From Nocardia vulneris (GTDB lineage Bacteria > Actinomycetota > Actinomycetes > Mycobacteriales > Mycobacteriaceae), in the NCBI RefSeq assembly GCF_001613425.1, contig NZ_BDCI01000009.1, positions 1 to 40,164 of the forward strand: a stretch of 40,164 bases of DNA. The letters are read 5' to 3'. The first letter of the stretch is position 1. Each line of letters begins with the position of its first letter. Below the pieces are notes generated by a model that was not told the DNA's origin, searched no databases, and was given only the letters and a program-made list of their open reading frames with translations. Both the position numbers and the translations under genes were made by a program. Positions 7,817 to 17,171 of this stretch are shown in pieces.

Positions 7817-8741
7817 GGAGGATGCCGCGGCCGTAACGCTGGAACTGCGCGTCGTCGACCATGCCGAGCGAATGCCGTTCGACCAGCAGTTCCCACTCCG
7901 AATACAGCTGTGCCACACCGGGATCGGCCGGGCCTGCGGCGCCGTCGGCGGAATCGCGGCGGACCGCGAAATTCACCGCGAGGGTGACGCGTTCGGTGTC
8001 GGAGCGGTCCGCGCCGGTGAAACGTAGCGTGACGTTGCCGTCGTGCACTTCCATGCCCGCCTCGCCGCGGGGCGCGCCGATCTCGCCCGCCGCTACCGGC
8101 GTGCCGTCGGTATTGCGGGCCCACAGCACCGCCGGGATGGGGAACTCGTGCGCGTAGCGGTTGCCGGCACCGATGGAAATGAACAGCAGCCGTCCGGTGG
8201 TCGCGGCGAGCAGGCCGGAACCGCTGCCCGCGGGCGCGTGCGCCGTCGCGATCGCGGTCTCCAGCACGTACTCGTCCGGCGTGACGTAGCGATGCAGCGC
8301 GGCTATCGCCGCCTTGGCCTCGCGGTGCGGCGCCATCCGGCGTACCGCGCGTTCCACGTCGGCCCGGGTCGGCCCGGACTTGCCCCAGCTGGGTGCGGGC
8401 GGGTTGAGATCCGGCGCGGCGACATCGATGCGCTGCGTGGACAGGATCTGGCTGTTGATCCGGTCCACGATCTCGCTCGCGGCCGGGACATCGTGCTCGG
8501 CGATGAGCACCGGTAACGGCGTACGGTCTGCGGGCACCCCGGTCAGCACCGGCGTCGGATATCTCAGGTAGATCTCGATGACCACCGCGTCGTCGGCGCG
8601 CCGATTCAGCCGGACCTTCAACAGGTCCGAAACCGGTACGTCGAGCACCCGCTCACCATCGGATCCCGGCCGCAGGACGATCAATCTCCCACGACCGTGA
8701 CGCACTATCGCTGTGGGTGTCCGTAGTTCGACTATGTCCAT
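7794..8741 (-). CDS. Hypothetical protein with PH-like middle region and SHOCT-like C-terminus
   Basis: A 315-residue protein without signal peptide or membrane helices. Residues 1-100 are beta-rich (MDIVELRTPTAIVRHGRGRL...), resembling the N-terminal part of DUF4429-type proteins. Residues 140-250 contain YVLETAIATAHAP...GLLAATTGRLLFIS, the strand pattern of a bacterial PH domain in which a loop of two hydrophobic strands ends in GRLLF. The last 45 residues (LYSEWELLVERHSLGMVDDAQFQRY) resemble a SHOCT helical pair, a short oligomerisation module often found with PH-like domains. The ATG at 8741 is preceded at short distance by AGGGGG. Function unknown; the domain calls are by pattern only. 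Confidence 0.72.
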   Translation of the reverse strand: MDIVELRTPTAIVRHGRGRLIVLRPGSDGERVLDVPVSDLLKVRLNRRADDAVVIEIYLRYPTPVLTGVPADRTPLPVLIAEHDVPAASEIVDRINSQILSTQRIDVAAPDLNPPAPSWGKSGPTRADVERAVRRMAPHREAKAAIAALHRYVTPDEYVLETAIATAHAPAGSGSGLLAATTGRLLFISIGAGNRYAHEFPIPAVLWARNTDGTPVAAGEIGAPRGEAGMEVHDGNVTLRFTGADRSDTERVTLAVNFAVRRDSADGAAGPADPGVAQLYSEWELLVERHSLGMVDDAQFQRYGRGILRSLPDGG

Positions 8742-9099
8742 ACCCCCTGCGCTCTGTTGGATTTGCGGTGCTCGCGGGGCACTACGTGGTTACGCAAGCT
8801 ACCGCCTTCGCGCCCGTCGCTCGCATCGCGGTGTTGTGTCGTCGCTCACGATAGGCCGAACATGCCATGATTGTGACCACTTGGAGTAACACAGCCGGAG
8901 GACTTCGGGAACCACCGACGTCCCTTCGCCGTTTACCTCTTTAACTGCACCTGCAGCCGAACTGCGCGATGTATCGACTAGACCGTACGCGGTAACGTGG
9001 CATGTCCGCATCCGAACCCTCCCGGAGCCGGACGCGCCCGACGCATCGCTTGCACGAACCGGAGACACCGGAAAGGACTGGCCGGCCGGCCGACGCTCT
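8742..9099. other. Upstream region of ftsH and the divergent PH/SHOCT-like gene
   Basis: About 360 bases without a supportable gene. It holds the promoters of two divergent genes, including an ECF-sigma-like element at 8908-8933. The stretch 8934-9099 would be the ftsH leader if that promoter is used. I see no tRNA and no strong structured RNA in it. Confidence 0.5.
8908..8933 (+). promoter_or_regulatory. Candidate ECF-sigma promoter upstream of ftsH
   Basis: GGAAC (8908-8912), 17 bases, then CGTT (8930-8933). This fits the -35/-10 pattern of envelope-stress ECF sigma factors of the SigE/SigH type. The resulting leader to the ftsH ATG would be about 160 bases. Stress control would suit a membrane quality-control protease, but the motif is short and may occur by chance. 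Confidence 0.35.
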
Positions 9100-11505
9100 A
9101 TGAACCGCAAGACAGTGTTTCGCACCCTGGCCATAGTCTCGGGCATTCTGCTCGTGATCTATGCGTTCAGCTACTTCGGCAATGACACGCGCGGCTGGAA
9201 GAACGTCGACACATCCGTCGCTTTGAGCCAGCTGACCGACAAGAACAACGTCAAGAACGTCCAGATCGACGACCGCGAGCAGCAGCTGCGCATCGAGCTG
9301 AAGAACGGCAACGACGCGACCGGTGGTCAGAGCAAGATCATCGCGAAGTACCCCGGCGGCAGCGAGACCGCCAGCCAGGTCTTCGACGCCGTGAAGAACT
9401 CGGGCGCGCCCTACAACACCGTGGTCAAGCAGGAGAGCTGGCTCACCCAGATCCTGCTGTTCGTGCTGCCGATGATCATCCTGCTCGGCCTGTTCATCTT
9501 CGTGATGGCGCGCATGCAGGGCGGTGGCCGCGGCGGCATGATGGGCTTCGGCAAATCGAAGGCCAAACAGCTGTCCAAGGACATGCCCAAGACCACGTTC
9601 GCGGATGTGGCCGGCGCCGACGAGGCGGTCGAAGAGCTCTACGAGATCAAGGACTTCCTGCAGAATCCGGTGCGCTACCAGGCGCTCGGCGCGAAGATCC
9701 CCAAGGGCGTGCTGCTGTACGGCCCGCCCGGTACCGGTAAGACGCTGCTCGCGCGCGCCGTGGCCGGTGAGGCGGGCGTGCCGTTCTTCACCATCTCCGG
9801 TTCGGACTTCGTCGAGATGTTCGTCGGTGTCGGCGCGTCCCGCGTGCGCGACCTGTTCGAGCAGGCCAAACAGAACAGCCCCTGCATCATCTTCGTCGAC
9901 GAGATCGACGCGGTCGGCCGCCAGCGCGGCGCGGGCCTCGGCGGCGGCCACGACGAGCGTGAGCAGACGCTGAACCAGTTGCTCGTCGAGATGGACGGCT
10001 TCGGCGACCGCACCGGCGTCATCCTGATCGCCGCCACCAACCGGCCCGACATCCTGGACCCGGCGCTGCTGCGGCCCGGCCGGTTCGACCGGCAGATCCC
10101 GGTCGGCAACCCCGACCTGGCGGGTCGTCGCGCGATCCTGCGGGTGCACTCGCAGGGCAAGCCGATCTCGCCCGATGCCGACCTGGACGGCCTGGCCAAG
10201 CGCACGGTCGGCATGTCCGGCGCCGATCTGGCCAACGTGATCAACGAGGCCGCGCTGCTCACCGCGCGCGAGAACGGCGCCGTCATCACCGGCGAATCGC
10301 TCGAGGAGTCGGTGGATCGCGTGGTCGGCGGTCCGCGCCGCAAGAGCCGGATCATCAGCGAGCACGAGAAGAAGATCACGGCCTATCACGAGGGCGGGCA
10401 CACGCTGGCCGCCTGGGCGATGCCCGATATCGAGCCCGTCTACAAGGTGACCATCCTGGCCCGCGGCCGCACCGGTGGCCACGCCATGACGGTGCCCGAG
10501 GACGACAAGGGCCTGATGACCCGCTCGGAGATGATCGCCCGCCTGGTGATGGCGATGGGCGGCCGCGCGGCCGAGGAGCTGGTGTTCCACGAGCCGACCA
10601 CCGGCGCGTCCTCCGATATCGACCAGGCGACCAAGATCGCCCGCGCGATGGTCACCGAATACGGCATGAGCGCGCGCCTCGGCGCGGTCCGCTACGGCCA
10701 GGAGGCGGGCGATCCGTTCCTCGGCCGTTCCATGGGCCAGAGCTCGGACTACTCGCACGAGGTCGCGGGCGCCATCGACGAGGAGGTGCGCAACCTGATC
10801 GAGGCCGCGCACACCGAGGCGTGGGCCATCCTCAACGAATACCGCGACGTGCTCGACGTGCTGGCGACGGCGCTGCTCGAGCGGGAGACGTTGCACCGCA
10901 AGGAACTCGAGACGCTGCTCGCCACCGTGGAGAAGCGGCCCCGGATCACCGCGTTCAACGACTTCGGCGACCGCGTGCCGTCCAGCAAGCCGCCGGTCAA
11001 GACCCCGGGCGAGCTGGCGCTCGAGCGCGGCGAGCCGTGGCCGCCGCCGGAGCAGGTGCCCGCACCGCTGCCCGCGGGGGCGGCCCGGGAGGGCCAGCCC
11101 GCCAACGGCTACCCGGACGACGGTGGGTATCACGCCCAGCCGCAGTACGGCTACCCGGCGCAGCCCGCGACCGGCTACCCGCTGCCGCAGGCGCCCGCGC
11201 CCGGCTATCCGCAGCGCGGTGGCACGCATGGCTCGCGTCCGGACTACGGCGCTCCGGCCGGCTGGTCGGCGCCCGGCTGGCCGCCGCGCGAAGAGCAGCA
11301 GCCCGGCCAGCCGAGCGGCTGGACCGAACAGCCGCAGCGCGGTGGTCACCAGCAGTGGGCCCCGCCGCAGGGTGGTGGCCAGGACGGCAATTACGACCGT
11401 CGCGGCAACTATGGCGATCGCCCCGGCTACGACGAGCAGGGCCGCCCGAACCAGAACGGTGAGGGCGAGAACAATGAGTGGGATGGACCGAACGGTCGGC
11501 ACTGA
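9100..11505 (+). CDS. ftsH: ATP-dependent zinc metalloprotease FtsH
   Basis: A membrane-anchored AAA+ protease that extracts and degrades damaged membrane proteins and some regulators. It has two transmembrane helices (about 8-26 and 118-137) around a small extracytoplasmic domain. The AAA+ module shows Walker A GPPGTGKT (208-215), Walker B IIFVDEID (263-270) and the second region of homology with arginines Arg326/Arg329. The protease domain shows HEGGH (430-434) and the third zinc ligand Asp506 in SSDID. At 801 residues it is longer than E. coli FtsH (644) because of a roughly 160-residue Pro/Gly/Gln/Tyr-rich, probably disordered C-terminal tail; mycobacterial FtsH is also extended. The start matches the mycobacterial N-terminus (MNRK...). 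A terminator hairpin follows at 11518, separating it from folE. Confidence 0.97.
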   Translation: MNRKTVFRTLAIVSGILLVIYAFSYFGNDTRGWKNVDTSVALSQLTDKNNVKNVQIDDREQQLRIELKNGNDATGGQSKIIAKYPGGSETASQVFDAVKNSGAPYNTVVKQESWLTQILLFVLPMIILLGLFIFVMARMQGGGRGGMMGFGKSKAKQLSKDMPKTTFADVAGADEAVEELYEIKDFLQNPVRYQALGAKIPKGVLLYGPPGTGKTLLARAVAGEAGVPFFTISGSDFVEMFVGVGASRVRDLFEQAKQNSPCIIFVDEIDAVGRQRGAGLGGGHDEREQTLNQLLVEMDGFGDRTGVILIAATNRPDILDPALLRPGRFDRQIPVGNPDLAGRRAILRVHSQGKPISPDADLDGLAKRTVGMSGADLANVINEAALLTARENGAVITGESLEESVDRVVGGPRRKSRIISEHEKKITAYHEGGHTLAAWAMPDIEPVYKVTILARGRTGGHAMTVPEDDKGLMTRSEMIARLVMAMGGRAAEELVFHEPTTGASSDIDQATKIARAMVTEYGMSARLGAVRYGQEAGDPFLGRSMGQSSDYSHEVAGAIDEEVRNLIEAAHTEAWAILNEYRDVLDVLATALLERETLHRKELETLLATVEKRPRITAFNDFGDRVPSSKPPVKTPGELALERGEPWPPPEQVPAPLPAGAAREGQPANGYPDDGGYHAQPQYGYPAQPATGYPLPQAPAPGYPQRGGTHGSRPDYGAPAGWSAPGWPPREEQQPGQPSGWTEQPQRGGHQQWAPPQGGGQDGNYDRRGNYGDRPGYDEQGRPNQNGEGENNEWDGPNGRH

Positions 11506-11517
11506 CCCACGGGCGGC

Positions 11518-11543
11518 CTCGCCCGGCCTCGTGGCCGGGCGAG
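11518..11543 (+). terminator. Hairpin terminator after ftsH
   Basis: An 11-bp perfect inverted repeat (CTCGCCCGGCC / GGCCGGGCGAG) with loop TCGT, starting 12 bases past the ftsH stop codon. No U-run. Confidence 0.65.
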
Positions 11544-11587
11544 CTGTCGTCTCCGGGCCTATCGCGCTCGTCCGGAGCAGTGCCGAT

Positions 11588-11593
11588 TAGGCT
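11588..11593 (+). promoter_or_regulatory. Candidate -10 element of the folate operon
   Basis: TAGGCT fits TANNNT and lies after the ftsH terminator, about 55 bases before the folE start. It would give folE its own promoter. No clear -35 element is seen. Confidence 0.4.
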
Positions 11594-11649
11594 CGACCAC
11601 CGGGGTGCCGAATGATTGCCGGCGCCCGAGATTTTGGAGGTGTCCTCGA

Positions 11650-12333
11650 TTGTCGGCCAACAATCACCTCGGCGGTCACACGCTCGCCGATCCGGACGGT
11701 GCCGCGGAAAACGGGTCGGCCAACGGTGTGACCGGCCCTGAGCTGGTCGCGCTGGAGACCGGTAAACCGTTCGACCAGGCCAGAGCCGAAGCCGCGGTCC
11801 GGGAATTGCTGATCGCGGTCGGCGAGGATCCCGACCGGCCCGGATTGGTCGACACCCCCGCGCGGGTCGCCCGCGCCTATCGCGAGATGTTCGCCGGGCT
11901 CTACGTCGAACCGGACGCGGTGCTGAACACCACGTTCGACGAGGGGCATCAGGAACTGGTGCTGGTCCGCGATATCCCGCTGTACTCCACCTGTGAACAC
12001 CACCTGGTCTCGTTCCACGGTGTCGCGCACGTCGGGTACATCCCCGGCAAGCACGGCCGGGTCACCGGGCTGTCCAAGCTGGCCCGCGTGGTCGATCTCT
12101 ACGCCAAGCGTCCGCAGGTCCAGGAACGACTGACCAGTCAGATCGCCGACGCCGTCATGCGCAAGCTGGATCCGCGCGGCGCGATCGTGGTGGTCGAGGC
12201 CGAGCATCTCTGCATGGCGATGCGCGGCATCCGCAAGCCGGGCGCGAGCACCACCACCTCGGCGGTGCGCGGCCTGCTGCAGTCGAGTCCGTCATCGCGT
12301 GCCGAGGCCCTCGACCTCATTCTGCGCAAGTGA
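11650..12333 (+). CDS. folE: GTP cyclohydrolase I
   Basis: Converts GTP to 7,8-dihydroneopterin triphosphate, the first step of folate synthesis. The 227-residue product carries the zinc ligands Cys115 and His118 in STCEHH and Cys188 in EHLCMAMRG, plus the substrate-binding [18 protein letters not shown] block (129-146). The TTG at 11650 is chosen because GGAGG (11636-11640) sits 9 bases before it and no ATG or GTG in frame has such a site; the N-terminal 30 residues are a poorly conserved tail. It heads the operon folE-folP-folB-folK. An 85-base gap, with no terminator seen, separates it from folP. Confidence 0.96.
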   Translation: MSANNHLGGHTLADPDGAAENGSANGVTGPELVALETGKPFDQARAEAAVRELLIAVGEDPDRPGLVDTPARVARAYREMFAGLYVEPDAVLNTTFDEGHQELVLVRDIPLYSTCEHHLVSFHGVAHVGYIPGKHGRVTGLSKLARVVDLYAKRPQVQERLTSQIADAVMRKLDPRGAIVVVEAEHLCMAMRGIRKPGASTTTSAVRGLLQSSPSSRAEALDLILRK

Positions 12334-12418
12334 GCGGATCCCGGATGATCGTGCCCGCGGTCCGGCGGACGAGCCACCGGCTCGGCGCGCCGGCGTGTGT
12401 CCGGTGTGAGGCAGCATC

Positions 12419-13297
12419 ATGAATTTCGCGCGCGACGGCCGCCACTGCGTGGTGATGGGCGTCGTCAACGTGACCAGTGACTCGTTCTCCGACGGCGGGC
12501 GCTATCTGGATCCGGAAGTCGCGATCGCGCACGGCGTCGAGCTGTACGCGGCGGGCGCCGACATCATCGACGTCGGCGGCGAATCGACCCGGCCGGGTGC
12601 GGTGCGGGTCGATCCGGACACCGAGGCGGGCCGGGTGGTGCCGGTGATCCGCGGCCTGGTCGCCGCAGGCGTGCCCACCAGCGTCGACACCATGCGCGCC
12701 GGAGTGGCCGAGGCCGCGCTGGCGGCCGGAGTGTCGGTGGTGAACGACGTGTCCGGCGGTCGTGCCGACCCCGATATGGTGAAAGTCGTTGCCGCGGCCG
12801 AAGTTCCGTGGATCCTGATGCACTGGCGGGCGGGCGCCGACTACCGGCACACCGGTCCGGCCGATCACTACGACGACGTGGTCGCCGAGGTGCGCGCCGA
12901 ACTCGCCGGTCAGGTCGATGTCGCAGTCGCCGCGGGGGTCGACCCGGCCCGGCTGATCCTCGACCCTGGGCTCGGCTTCGCGAAGAACGCCGAGCACAAC
13001 TGGGAGCTGCTCGGCGCACTCCCCGAACTGGTCGGGGCCGGTCTGCCGGTGCTCATCGGCGCCTCGCGCAAGCGCTTTCTCGGCGCGCTGCTCGCCGGCG
13101 ACTCGGGTCCGCGTCCGCCGGACGGGCGGGAGACCGCCACCGCGACGATTTCGGCGCTGGCCGCCATGCACGGCGCGTGGGGGGTGCGCGTACACGACGT
13201 GCGCGCCTCGCTGGACGCCATCACGGTTACCGATGCCTGGCAGCGCGCGGCCGCGGCTCGCGCGGGCAGGCCGAGCTCGCTAGGAGCGCATCGATGA
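12419..13297 (+). CDS. folP: Dihydropteroate synthase
   Basis: Joins dihydropterin pyrophosphate to p-aminobenzoate; it is the sulfonamide target. The 292-residue TIM barrel shows [11 protein letters not shown] (18-28) at the N-terminus, GGESTRPGA (53-61), the ASRKRF block that binds pABA and phosphate (about 219-224), and a C-terminal RVHDV. Position 21, proline in many species, is Ser here; mycobacterial FolP1 also varies there. Its stop overlaps the folB start in ATGA, so the two are translationally coupled. The ATG at 12419 is preceded only by a weak GAGG. Confidence 0.96.
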   Translation: MNFARDGRHCVVMGVVNVTSDSFSDGGRYLDPEVAIAHGVELYAAGADIIDVGGESTRPGAVRVDPDTEAGRVVPVIRGLVAAGVPTSVDTMRAGVAEAALAAGVSVVNDVSGGRADPDMVKVVAAAEVPWILMHWRAGADYRHTGPADHYDDVVAEVRAELAGQVDVAVAAGVDPARLILDPGLGFAKNAEHNWELLGALPELVGAGLPVLIGASRKRFLGALLAGDSGPRPPDGRETATATISALAAMHGAWGVRVHDVRASLDAITVTDAWQRAAAARAGRPSSLGAHR

Positions 13298-13731
13298 GTG
13301 GAACCCGGACCGACGCCGCGCGCCCAGTGGCACAGCAGGATTCGCCGAGCGGCCGCGGTGCGACCCGGATCGAACTGCGCGGCCTGCGCGCGTTCGGGTA
13401 CCACGGGGTGTTCGAGCACGAGCGGCGCGACGGTCAGGAGTTCGTCGTCGATCTGACCGTGTGGGTGGATTTCGCGCGTGCCGTCGCCACCGACGACATC
13501 GCCGACACGGTGCACTATGGCGAGTTGGCCGACAATGCCGTGCGGATCATCGAGGGCCCGCCCCGCAATCTCATCGAGACCGTGGTGTCCGAGATCGCCG
13601 ACGAGGTGATGACCGATCCGCGGATCACCGCGGTCGAGGTGGTGCTGCACAAGCCTTCCGCGCCCATCCCGCACACCTTCGCCGACGTCCGGGTCGTCGC
13701 CGCGCGGCACCGCGAGGAGCAGCAGGAATGA
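13294..13731 (+). CDS. folB: Dihydroneopterin aldolase
   Basis: Cleaves dihydroneopterin to 6-hydroxymethyl-dihydropterin and glycolaldehyde. The 145-residue protein begins with an extra 25-residue tail not seen in most FolB proteins. The fold then starts with [19 protein letters not shown] (the conserved Tyr-His-Gly-Val and Glu) and ends with the catalytic-lysine segment [15 protein letters not shown]. The ATG is fixed by the 4-base ATGA overlap with folP; the stop overlaps folK the same way. A later start without the tail cannot be excluded. Confidence 0.95.
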   Translation: MSGTRTDAARPVAQQDSPSGRGATRIELRGLRAFGYHGVFEHERRDGQEFVVDLTVWVDFARAVATDDIADTVHYGELADNAVRIIEGPPRNLIETVVSEIADEVMTDPRITAVEVVLHKPSAPIPHTFADVRVVAARHREEQQE

Positions 13732-14270
13732 GTCGCGCCGTCCTGTCCATCGGTTCGAATCTGGGGGACCGGCTCGCGCATCTGCGCAGCGTGGTGCACG
13801 GTTTCGGCGATCAGCTCGTCGCGGTCTCACCGGTCTATTCGACCGCGCCCTGGGGCGGAGTCGAGCAGGACGACTATCTCAATGCCATTGTCGTGGCCGA
13901 GGATCCGGAGCTCGGCTGCCGGGATTGGCTGCGTCGCGGTCAGGCCCTCGAGCAGGCCGCCGCGCGGGTCCGCGAAGTCCGCTGGGGCCCACGGACGCTC
14001 GATGTCGACGTGATCTGGTGTGCCGAACGGTCCGGGGACGGACTCGTGGCATGTTCGAGCACCGACCCGGTGCTCACGCTGCCGCATCCGCAGGCGCACC
14101 GGCGGGCCTTCGTCCTCATTCCCTGGCTGGATCTCGACCCGGACGCGACGCTCGAGGTCGAGGGCGGCGCACGGCGGGTTGCCGATCTGCTGGCCGAGCT
14201 GCCCGCGGCCGACCGTGCGGGCGTGCACCGGACCGATCTCGCGCTGACCGCCGAAGGGCCGGTCAGATGA
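13728..14270 (+). CDS. folK: 2-amino-4-hydroxy-6-hydroxymethyldihydropteridine pyrophosphokinase
   Basis: Transfers pyrophosphate from ATP to hydroxymethyl-dihydropterin, giving the FolP substrate. The 180-residue product has the opening SIGSNLGDR (7-15), [15 protein letters not shown] (about 38-52), and [12 protein letters not shown] with the two magnesium-binding aspartates, followed by [16 protein letters not shown]. It overlaps folB upstream and the DUF3180 gene downstream by ATGA, so the last three folate genes and the membrane protein are coupled. Confidence 0.95.
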   Translation: MSRAVLSIGSNLGDRLAHLRSVVHGFGDQLVAVSPVYSTAPWGGVEQDDYLNAIVVAEDPELGCRDWLRRGQALEQAAARVREVRWGPRTLDVDVIWCAERSGDGLVACSSTDPVLTLPHPQAHRRAFVLIPWLDLDPDATLEVEGGARRVADLLAELPAADRAGVHRTDLALTAEGPVR

Positions 14271-14743
14271 AGCTGAAGCCGACGCGCGTGCTGGACCTGG
14301 TCGCGAACGTGGTGATCGCCGCGATCGTCGCCTGGATCGCGACGCGGATGGCCTACAACAGTTTTCCGCCGATCTCGATCTTCGCGGGCGCCTCGCTGTA
14401 TCCGGTGGCCGCGATCGAGGCGGTGCTGGCGTTCGTGATCCGGTCCCGGGTCAACGACAACGACCTCGGCAACGGCAGGCATCAGCTGCATCCCATCACC
14501 GCCGCCCGTGCGGTCGCGCTGGCCAAGGCCTCGTTGCAGGTCGGTTCGATCGCCGCGGGGGTCTGGCTCGGCTTCCTCTGCTGGGTCTTCCCGCAGCGCG
14601 GCACGCTCGGCGCGGCCGCGGCGGACAGTCCCGGGGCGATCGTCGGGATGCTGGCGGGGGTGGCTTTGGTTGCTGCGGCCCTGTGGCTCGAGTATTGCTG
14701 CCGGGCTCCGGAGGACCCGACCGACGACCCCGCAACTACTTAG
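14267..14743 (+). CDS. DUF3180 domain-containing membrane protein
   Basis: A 158-residue integral membrane protein with four hydrophobic helices (about 11-29, 38-60, 92-112 and 121-143) and a short acidic, Pro/Thr-rich tail. The sequence opens [11 protein letters not shown] and contains FPPISIFAGASLYPVAAIEAVLAF and HPITAARAVALAKAS, typical of DUF3180 (the Rv3605c position in M. tuberculosis). It overlaps the folK stop by ATGA, so it is translated with the folate genes. The function is unknown; the fixed position next to folK in actinobacteria is the main hint. Confidence 0.9.
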   Translation: MKLKPTRVLDLVANVVIAAIVAWIATRMAYNSFPPISIFAGASLYPVAAIEAVLAFVIRSRVNDNDLGNGRHQLHPITAARAVALAKASLQVGSIAAGVWLGFLCWVFPQRGTLGAAAADSPGAIVGMLAGVALVAAALWLEYCCRAPEDPTDDPATT

Positions 14744-14800
14744 CAAATATTATCGGCGGAATCACCGGACGAGACTGTGGGCGCGGCGAGACGATCAAGC

Positions 14801-14806
14801 TACCCT
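14801..14806 (+). promoter_or_regulatory. -10 element for a leaderless transcript of the DUF6779 gene
   Basis: TACCCT (TANNNT) ends 7 bases before the ATG at 14814, which has no ribosome binding site. The spacing fits a leaderless mRNA. Confidence 0.4.
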
Positions 14807-14813
14807 GGCGTGC

Positions 14814-15866
14814 ATGGTTTCACCCTCCCGTACCAGCACTTCCCGTCGCCGACGGGAAGACGCGGGAAAATTCTTCATCGGCGTGCTGATTCTGCTCGGG
14901 CTGGTTGCCAGCGTTTTCCTGATCTTCAGCAACAGCCTGCAGTACGTACGGATCGGTCTGGTGGCGGCGCTCTGGGCGGCCGTCATCGGGGCATTGGCCG
15001 CGACGAGGTACCGCAAAGAAGCGACGATCGACAAAGCCAAGGTGCGCGACCTGCAGACGGTCTATGAGTTGCAGCTCGAGCGGGAGGTCACCGCGCGCCG
15101 CGAATTCGAACTCGGGCTCGAGGCCCGGGTGCGCGAGGAAGTGGGCGCCGACGCCGCCGAACTGGCCGCGTTGCGCGCCGAACTCACCGTGCTCCGGCAG
15201 AGTCTGCAGCGCCTTTTCGACGGTGACCTGCTGATGGAGCGGCCCGCGCTGCGCGCCGACGCGACCCGGATCCAGGAGCTGACGAGCACCGTCGGCGACT
15301 CGGCGAACAATAGCTCCACGAATGCCGGAGTCTGGTCCTACGGCCCCAACCAGCAACCACGCAGCACCGTCACCCCCGTCTTCACCCCCGACCATCCCGA
15401 GCCGCCGGCCTTCGCCAGCCCCTTCGACGACCCGGTCACCGCCGAGACCTCGGTGGTCTCCCTCGACGACGAGACCGATGCCGAGATCACCGACACCGAT
15501 ATCGCCGCCGAGCCCGCCGCATCTGCCGAACCCGCCGAACCTGCCGACGAGGATGCCGCCCCCGCGTCCCACGGCTGGGCCGACGCCTTCACCGAGGGCC
15601 CAGTCGTCGAGCAAACCCCCGACCCCGAGCCGACGCCGCCCCTCCCGTCCAAGCCCGCGGTCACCCCGTGGCCGATCGCGTCTACACCGTCGACCCGCCC
15701 CTCCGCCTGGCCGACCACCACATCCCCACCCGTCGGCACCGCCAGCTCCCGCCGCCGCAGGCGCGCCGAACCCGATACCGACTCCGCCACCCCCGAACGC
15801 CGCCTCTCGGTAGCCGAAATCATGGCCAACCTCCAATCCGAGGAACAAAGCCGCGACCGCCGGTAA
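14814..15866 (+). CDS. DUF6779-type membrane-anchored coiled-coil protein
   Basis: A 350-residue protein corresponding in position and layout to Rv3604c. A basic N-terminus (SRTSTSRRRRED) is followed by two transmembrane helices (about 20-40 and 44-61), then a charged coiled-coil-like helix (about 65-145, with LQLEREVTARREFELGLEAR). After residue 155 the protein is a long Pro/Thr/Glu/Asp-rich, probably disordered tail, with a short conserved-looking end (RRLSVAEIMANLQSEE). The ATG at 14814 fits a leaderless start; upstream in-frame extension lies inside the DUF3180 gene. The topology suggests a cytoplasmic tail on a membrane hairpin, as in cell-envelope scaffolds. Function unknown. Confidence 0.85.
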   Translation: MVSPSRTSTSRRRREDAGKFFIGVLILLGLVASVFLIFSNSLQYVRIGLVAALWAAVIGALAATRYRKEATIDKAKVRDLQTVYELQLEREVTARREFELGLEARVREEVGADAAELAALRAELTVLRQSLQRLFDGDLLMERPALRADATRIQELTSTVGDSANNSSTNAGVWSYGPNQQPRSTVTPVFTPDHPEPPAFASPFDDPVTAETSVVSLDDETDAEITDTDIAAEPAASAEPAEPADEDAAPASHGWADAFTEGPVVEQTPDPEPTPPLPSKPAVTPWPIASTPSTRPSAWPTTTSPPVGTASSRRRRRAEPDTDSATPERRLSVAEIMANLQSEEQSRDRR

Positions 15867-16226
15867 ATCACACGAGTGCAGCTCCGAAGAACAGAGCCGC
15901 GCCCCCTCCTGAACAACCCTGCGACGTCGACCTCAGGCGAAACTCCCCTCCCCGACAGCACCACCACGGAGCGAGCCCGACGAGCGACCCGTTCGCGGCC
16001 GTCTCGTGTCTCAGCTGTCGAAGCGCACGCGCCGCAGGCGCAAGTCTCGACAGCTGAGACACGAGACAAAAGGGGCCGCGAACCCGCCGCGCCCGCGCGG
16101 CCAATAACACTGCGGTGAATATCACTGCCTAGGGGCGTGGCATCGGCAAACGCTGGGCCGATATTCTCGATGGCGAAACGTCCGGTACCCGCATGGCGGG
16201 ACTGGAACGACATCGAGAGGACAACG
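15867..16226. other. Intergenic region with a long inverted repeat
   Basis: About 360 bases between the DUF6779 gene and the chosen start of the DUF2520 gene. No gene is supported. The main content is the extended inverted repeat at 15992-16082. Downstream of it, 16100-16226 should carry the promoter of the DUF2520-panC-panD-coaX group. Confidence 0.5.
15992..16082. repeat. Extended inverted repeat with perfect 21-bp arms
   Basis: The arms at 16001-16021 and 16047-16067 are perfect reverse complements (core CTCAGCTGTCGA / TCGACAGCTGAG) with a 25-base centre. Outside them, TTCGCGGCC (15992-16000) and GGCCGCGAA (16074-16082) pair again after a 6-base bulge, giving 30 paired bases in total. The arms are too long for a normal terminator here. 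It could be a mobile miniature element, a dispersed intergenic repeat or a strong bidirectional transcription barrier. Confidence 0.75.
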
Positions 16227-17171
16227 TTGACCTCGAGAAGCGTTAATTCTGACGACGCGCCTTCGAGTTACGACCCTGCTCCCGCACGCCTCACGGTAGG
16301 CATCGTCTCGGCGGGCCGGGTGGGCTCGGCACTGGGTGTCGCACTCGAGCGAGCCGGACATGTGGTGTTCGGGACCGCGGCTATTTCCGATGCGTCGGTG
16401 CATCGGGCGCGGACTCGGCTGCCCGATTCGGAGATCCTGCCGGTCGAGGATGTGGCTGTGCGCAGCGAGTTGCTGCTGCTCGCGGTGCCCGATACCGAGC
16501 TCGCGGGTCTGGCTCGCGGTTTGGCTGCGGCGAAGGCGGTCCGGCCGGGCACCATCGTCGCGCACACCTCGGGCGCGAACGGCATCGGCGTGCTCGCTCC
16601 GCTGGCCGAGGTCGGCGCGCTGCCGCTGGCCATTCATCCGGCGATGACGTTCACCGGTCACGACGAGGACATCACCCGGCTGGGCAACGCGTGTTTCGGC
16701 ATCACCGCCGCCGACGAGATCGGTTACGCCATCGCACAGGCGCTGGTGATCGAGATGGGCGGCGAGCCGGTGCGGGTGCCGGAGGAGCATCGCGCGCTGT
16801 ATCACGCCGCGCTCGCGCACGGCAGCAATCACCTGGTCACGGTCATCGTGGACGCGGTGGCCGCGTTGCGGGTCGCGCTGTCGGGGCCCGGTCTGCTCGG
16901 GCAGCAGGTGGTCGATGATCAGCCGAACGGGCTGGCCGAGCGACTGCTGGCCCCGCTGGCGTCGGCCGCGCTGGACAACGCGTTGCGGCGCGGTCAGTCG
17001 GCGCTGACCGGTCCGGTCGCGCGCGGTGACGCCGAGGCGGTGGCCGCGCATCTGCGCGCGCTCGAATCCGTCGATCCCCGCCTGGCCGAGGGCTACCGCG
17101 CGCTGTCGCTGCGCACCGCCGAACGGGCAGGCACCAATCCCGCTGTCATCGAGCTGCTGAAAGGGCGCTGA
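16227..17171 (+). CDS. Rossmann-like/DUF2520 domain-containing protein
   Basis: A 314-residue protein matching the Rv3603c position. The N-terminal NAD(P)-binding domain opens [20 protein letters not shown] (a GxGxxG variant, GIVSAGRVG) and continues with LLLLAVPD and VAHTSG. The C-terminal helical DUF2520 domain contains HPAMTFTG and [15 protein letters not shown]. The fold is that of NADP-dependent oxidoreductases related to ProC and ketopantoate reductase. Its place directly before panC suggests a role in pantothenate synthesis, perhaps ketopantoate reduction, though this is inference. I prefer the TTG at 16227 because GAGAGG lies 6 bases before it; an ATG at 16170 and a GTG at 16137 are longer alternatives. 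Its stop overlaps the panC start (TGATG). Confidence 0.88.
   Translation: MTSRSVNSDDAPSSYDPAPARLTVGIVSAGRVGSALGVALERAGHVVFGTAAISDASVHRARTRLPDSEILPVEDVAVRSELLLLAVPDTELAGLARGLAAAKAVRPGTIVAHTSGANGIGVLAPLAEVGALPLAIHPAMTFTGHDEDITRLGNACFGITAADEIGYAIAQALVIEMGGEPVRVPEEHRALYHAALAHGSNHLVTVIVDAVAALRVALSGPGLLGQQVVDDQPNGLAERLLAPLASAALDNALRRGQSALTGPVARGDAEAVAAHLRALESVDPRLAEGYRALSLRTAERAGTNPAVIELLKGR

Noticed and set aside
8941..11502. Long open frame antisense to ftsH (about 850 residues)
   Set aside because: It mirrors the ftsH codons, its product is low-complexity Arg/Val/Leu/Gly with no domain, and ftsH on the other strand is certain.
16137..16226. Longer N-terminus of the DUF2520 protein from GTG 16137 or ATG 16170
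   Set aside because: No ribosome binding site at either, and the added residues are not part of the conserved fold, whereas TTG 16227 has GAGAGG 6 bases upstream. Not fully excluded.
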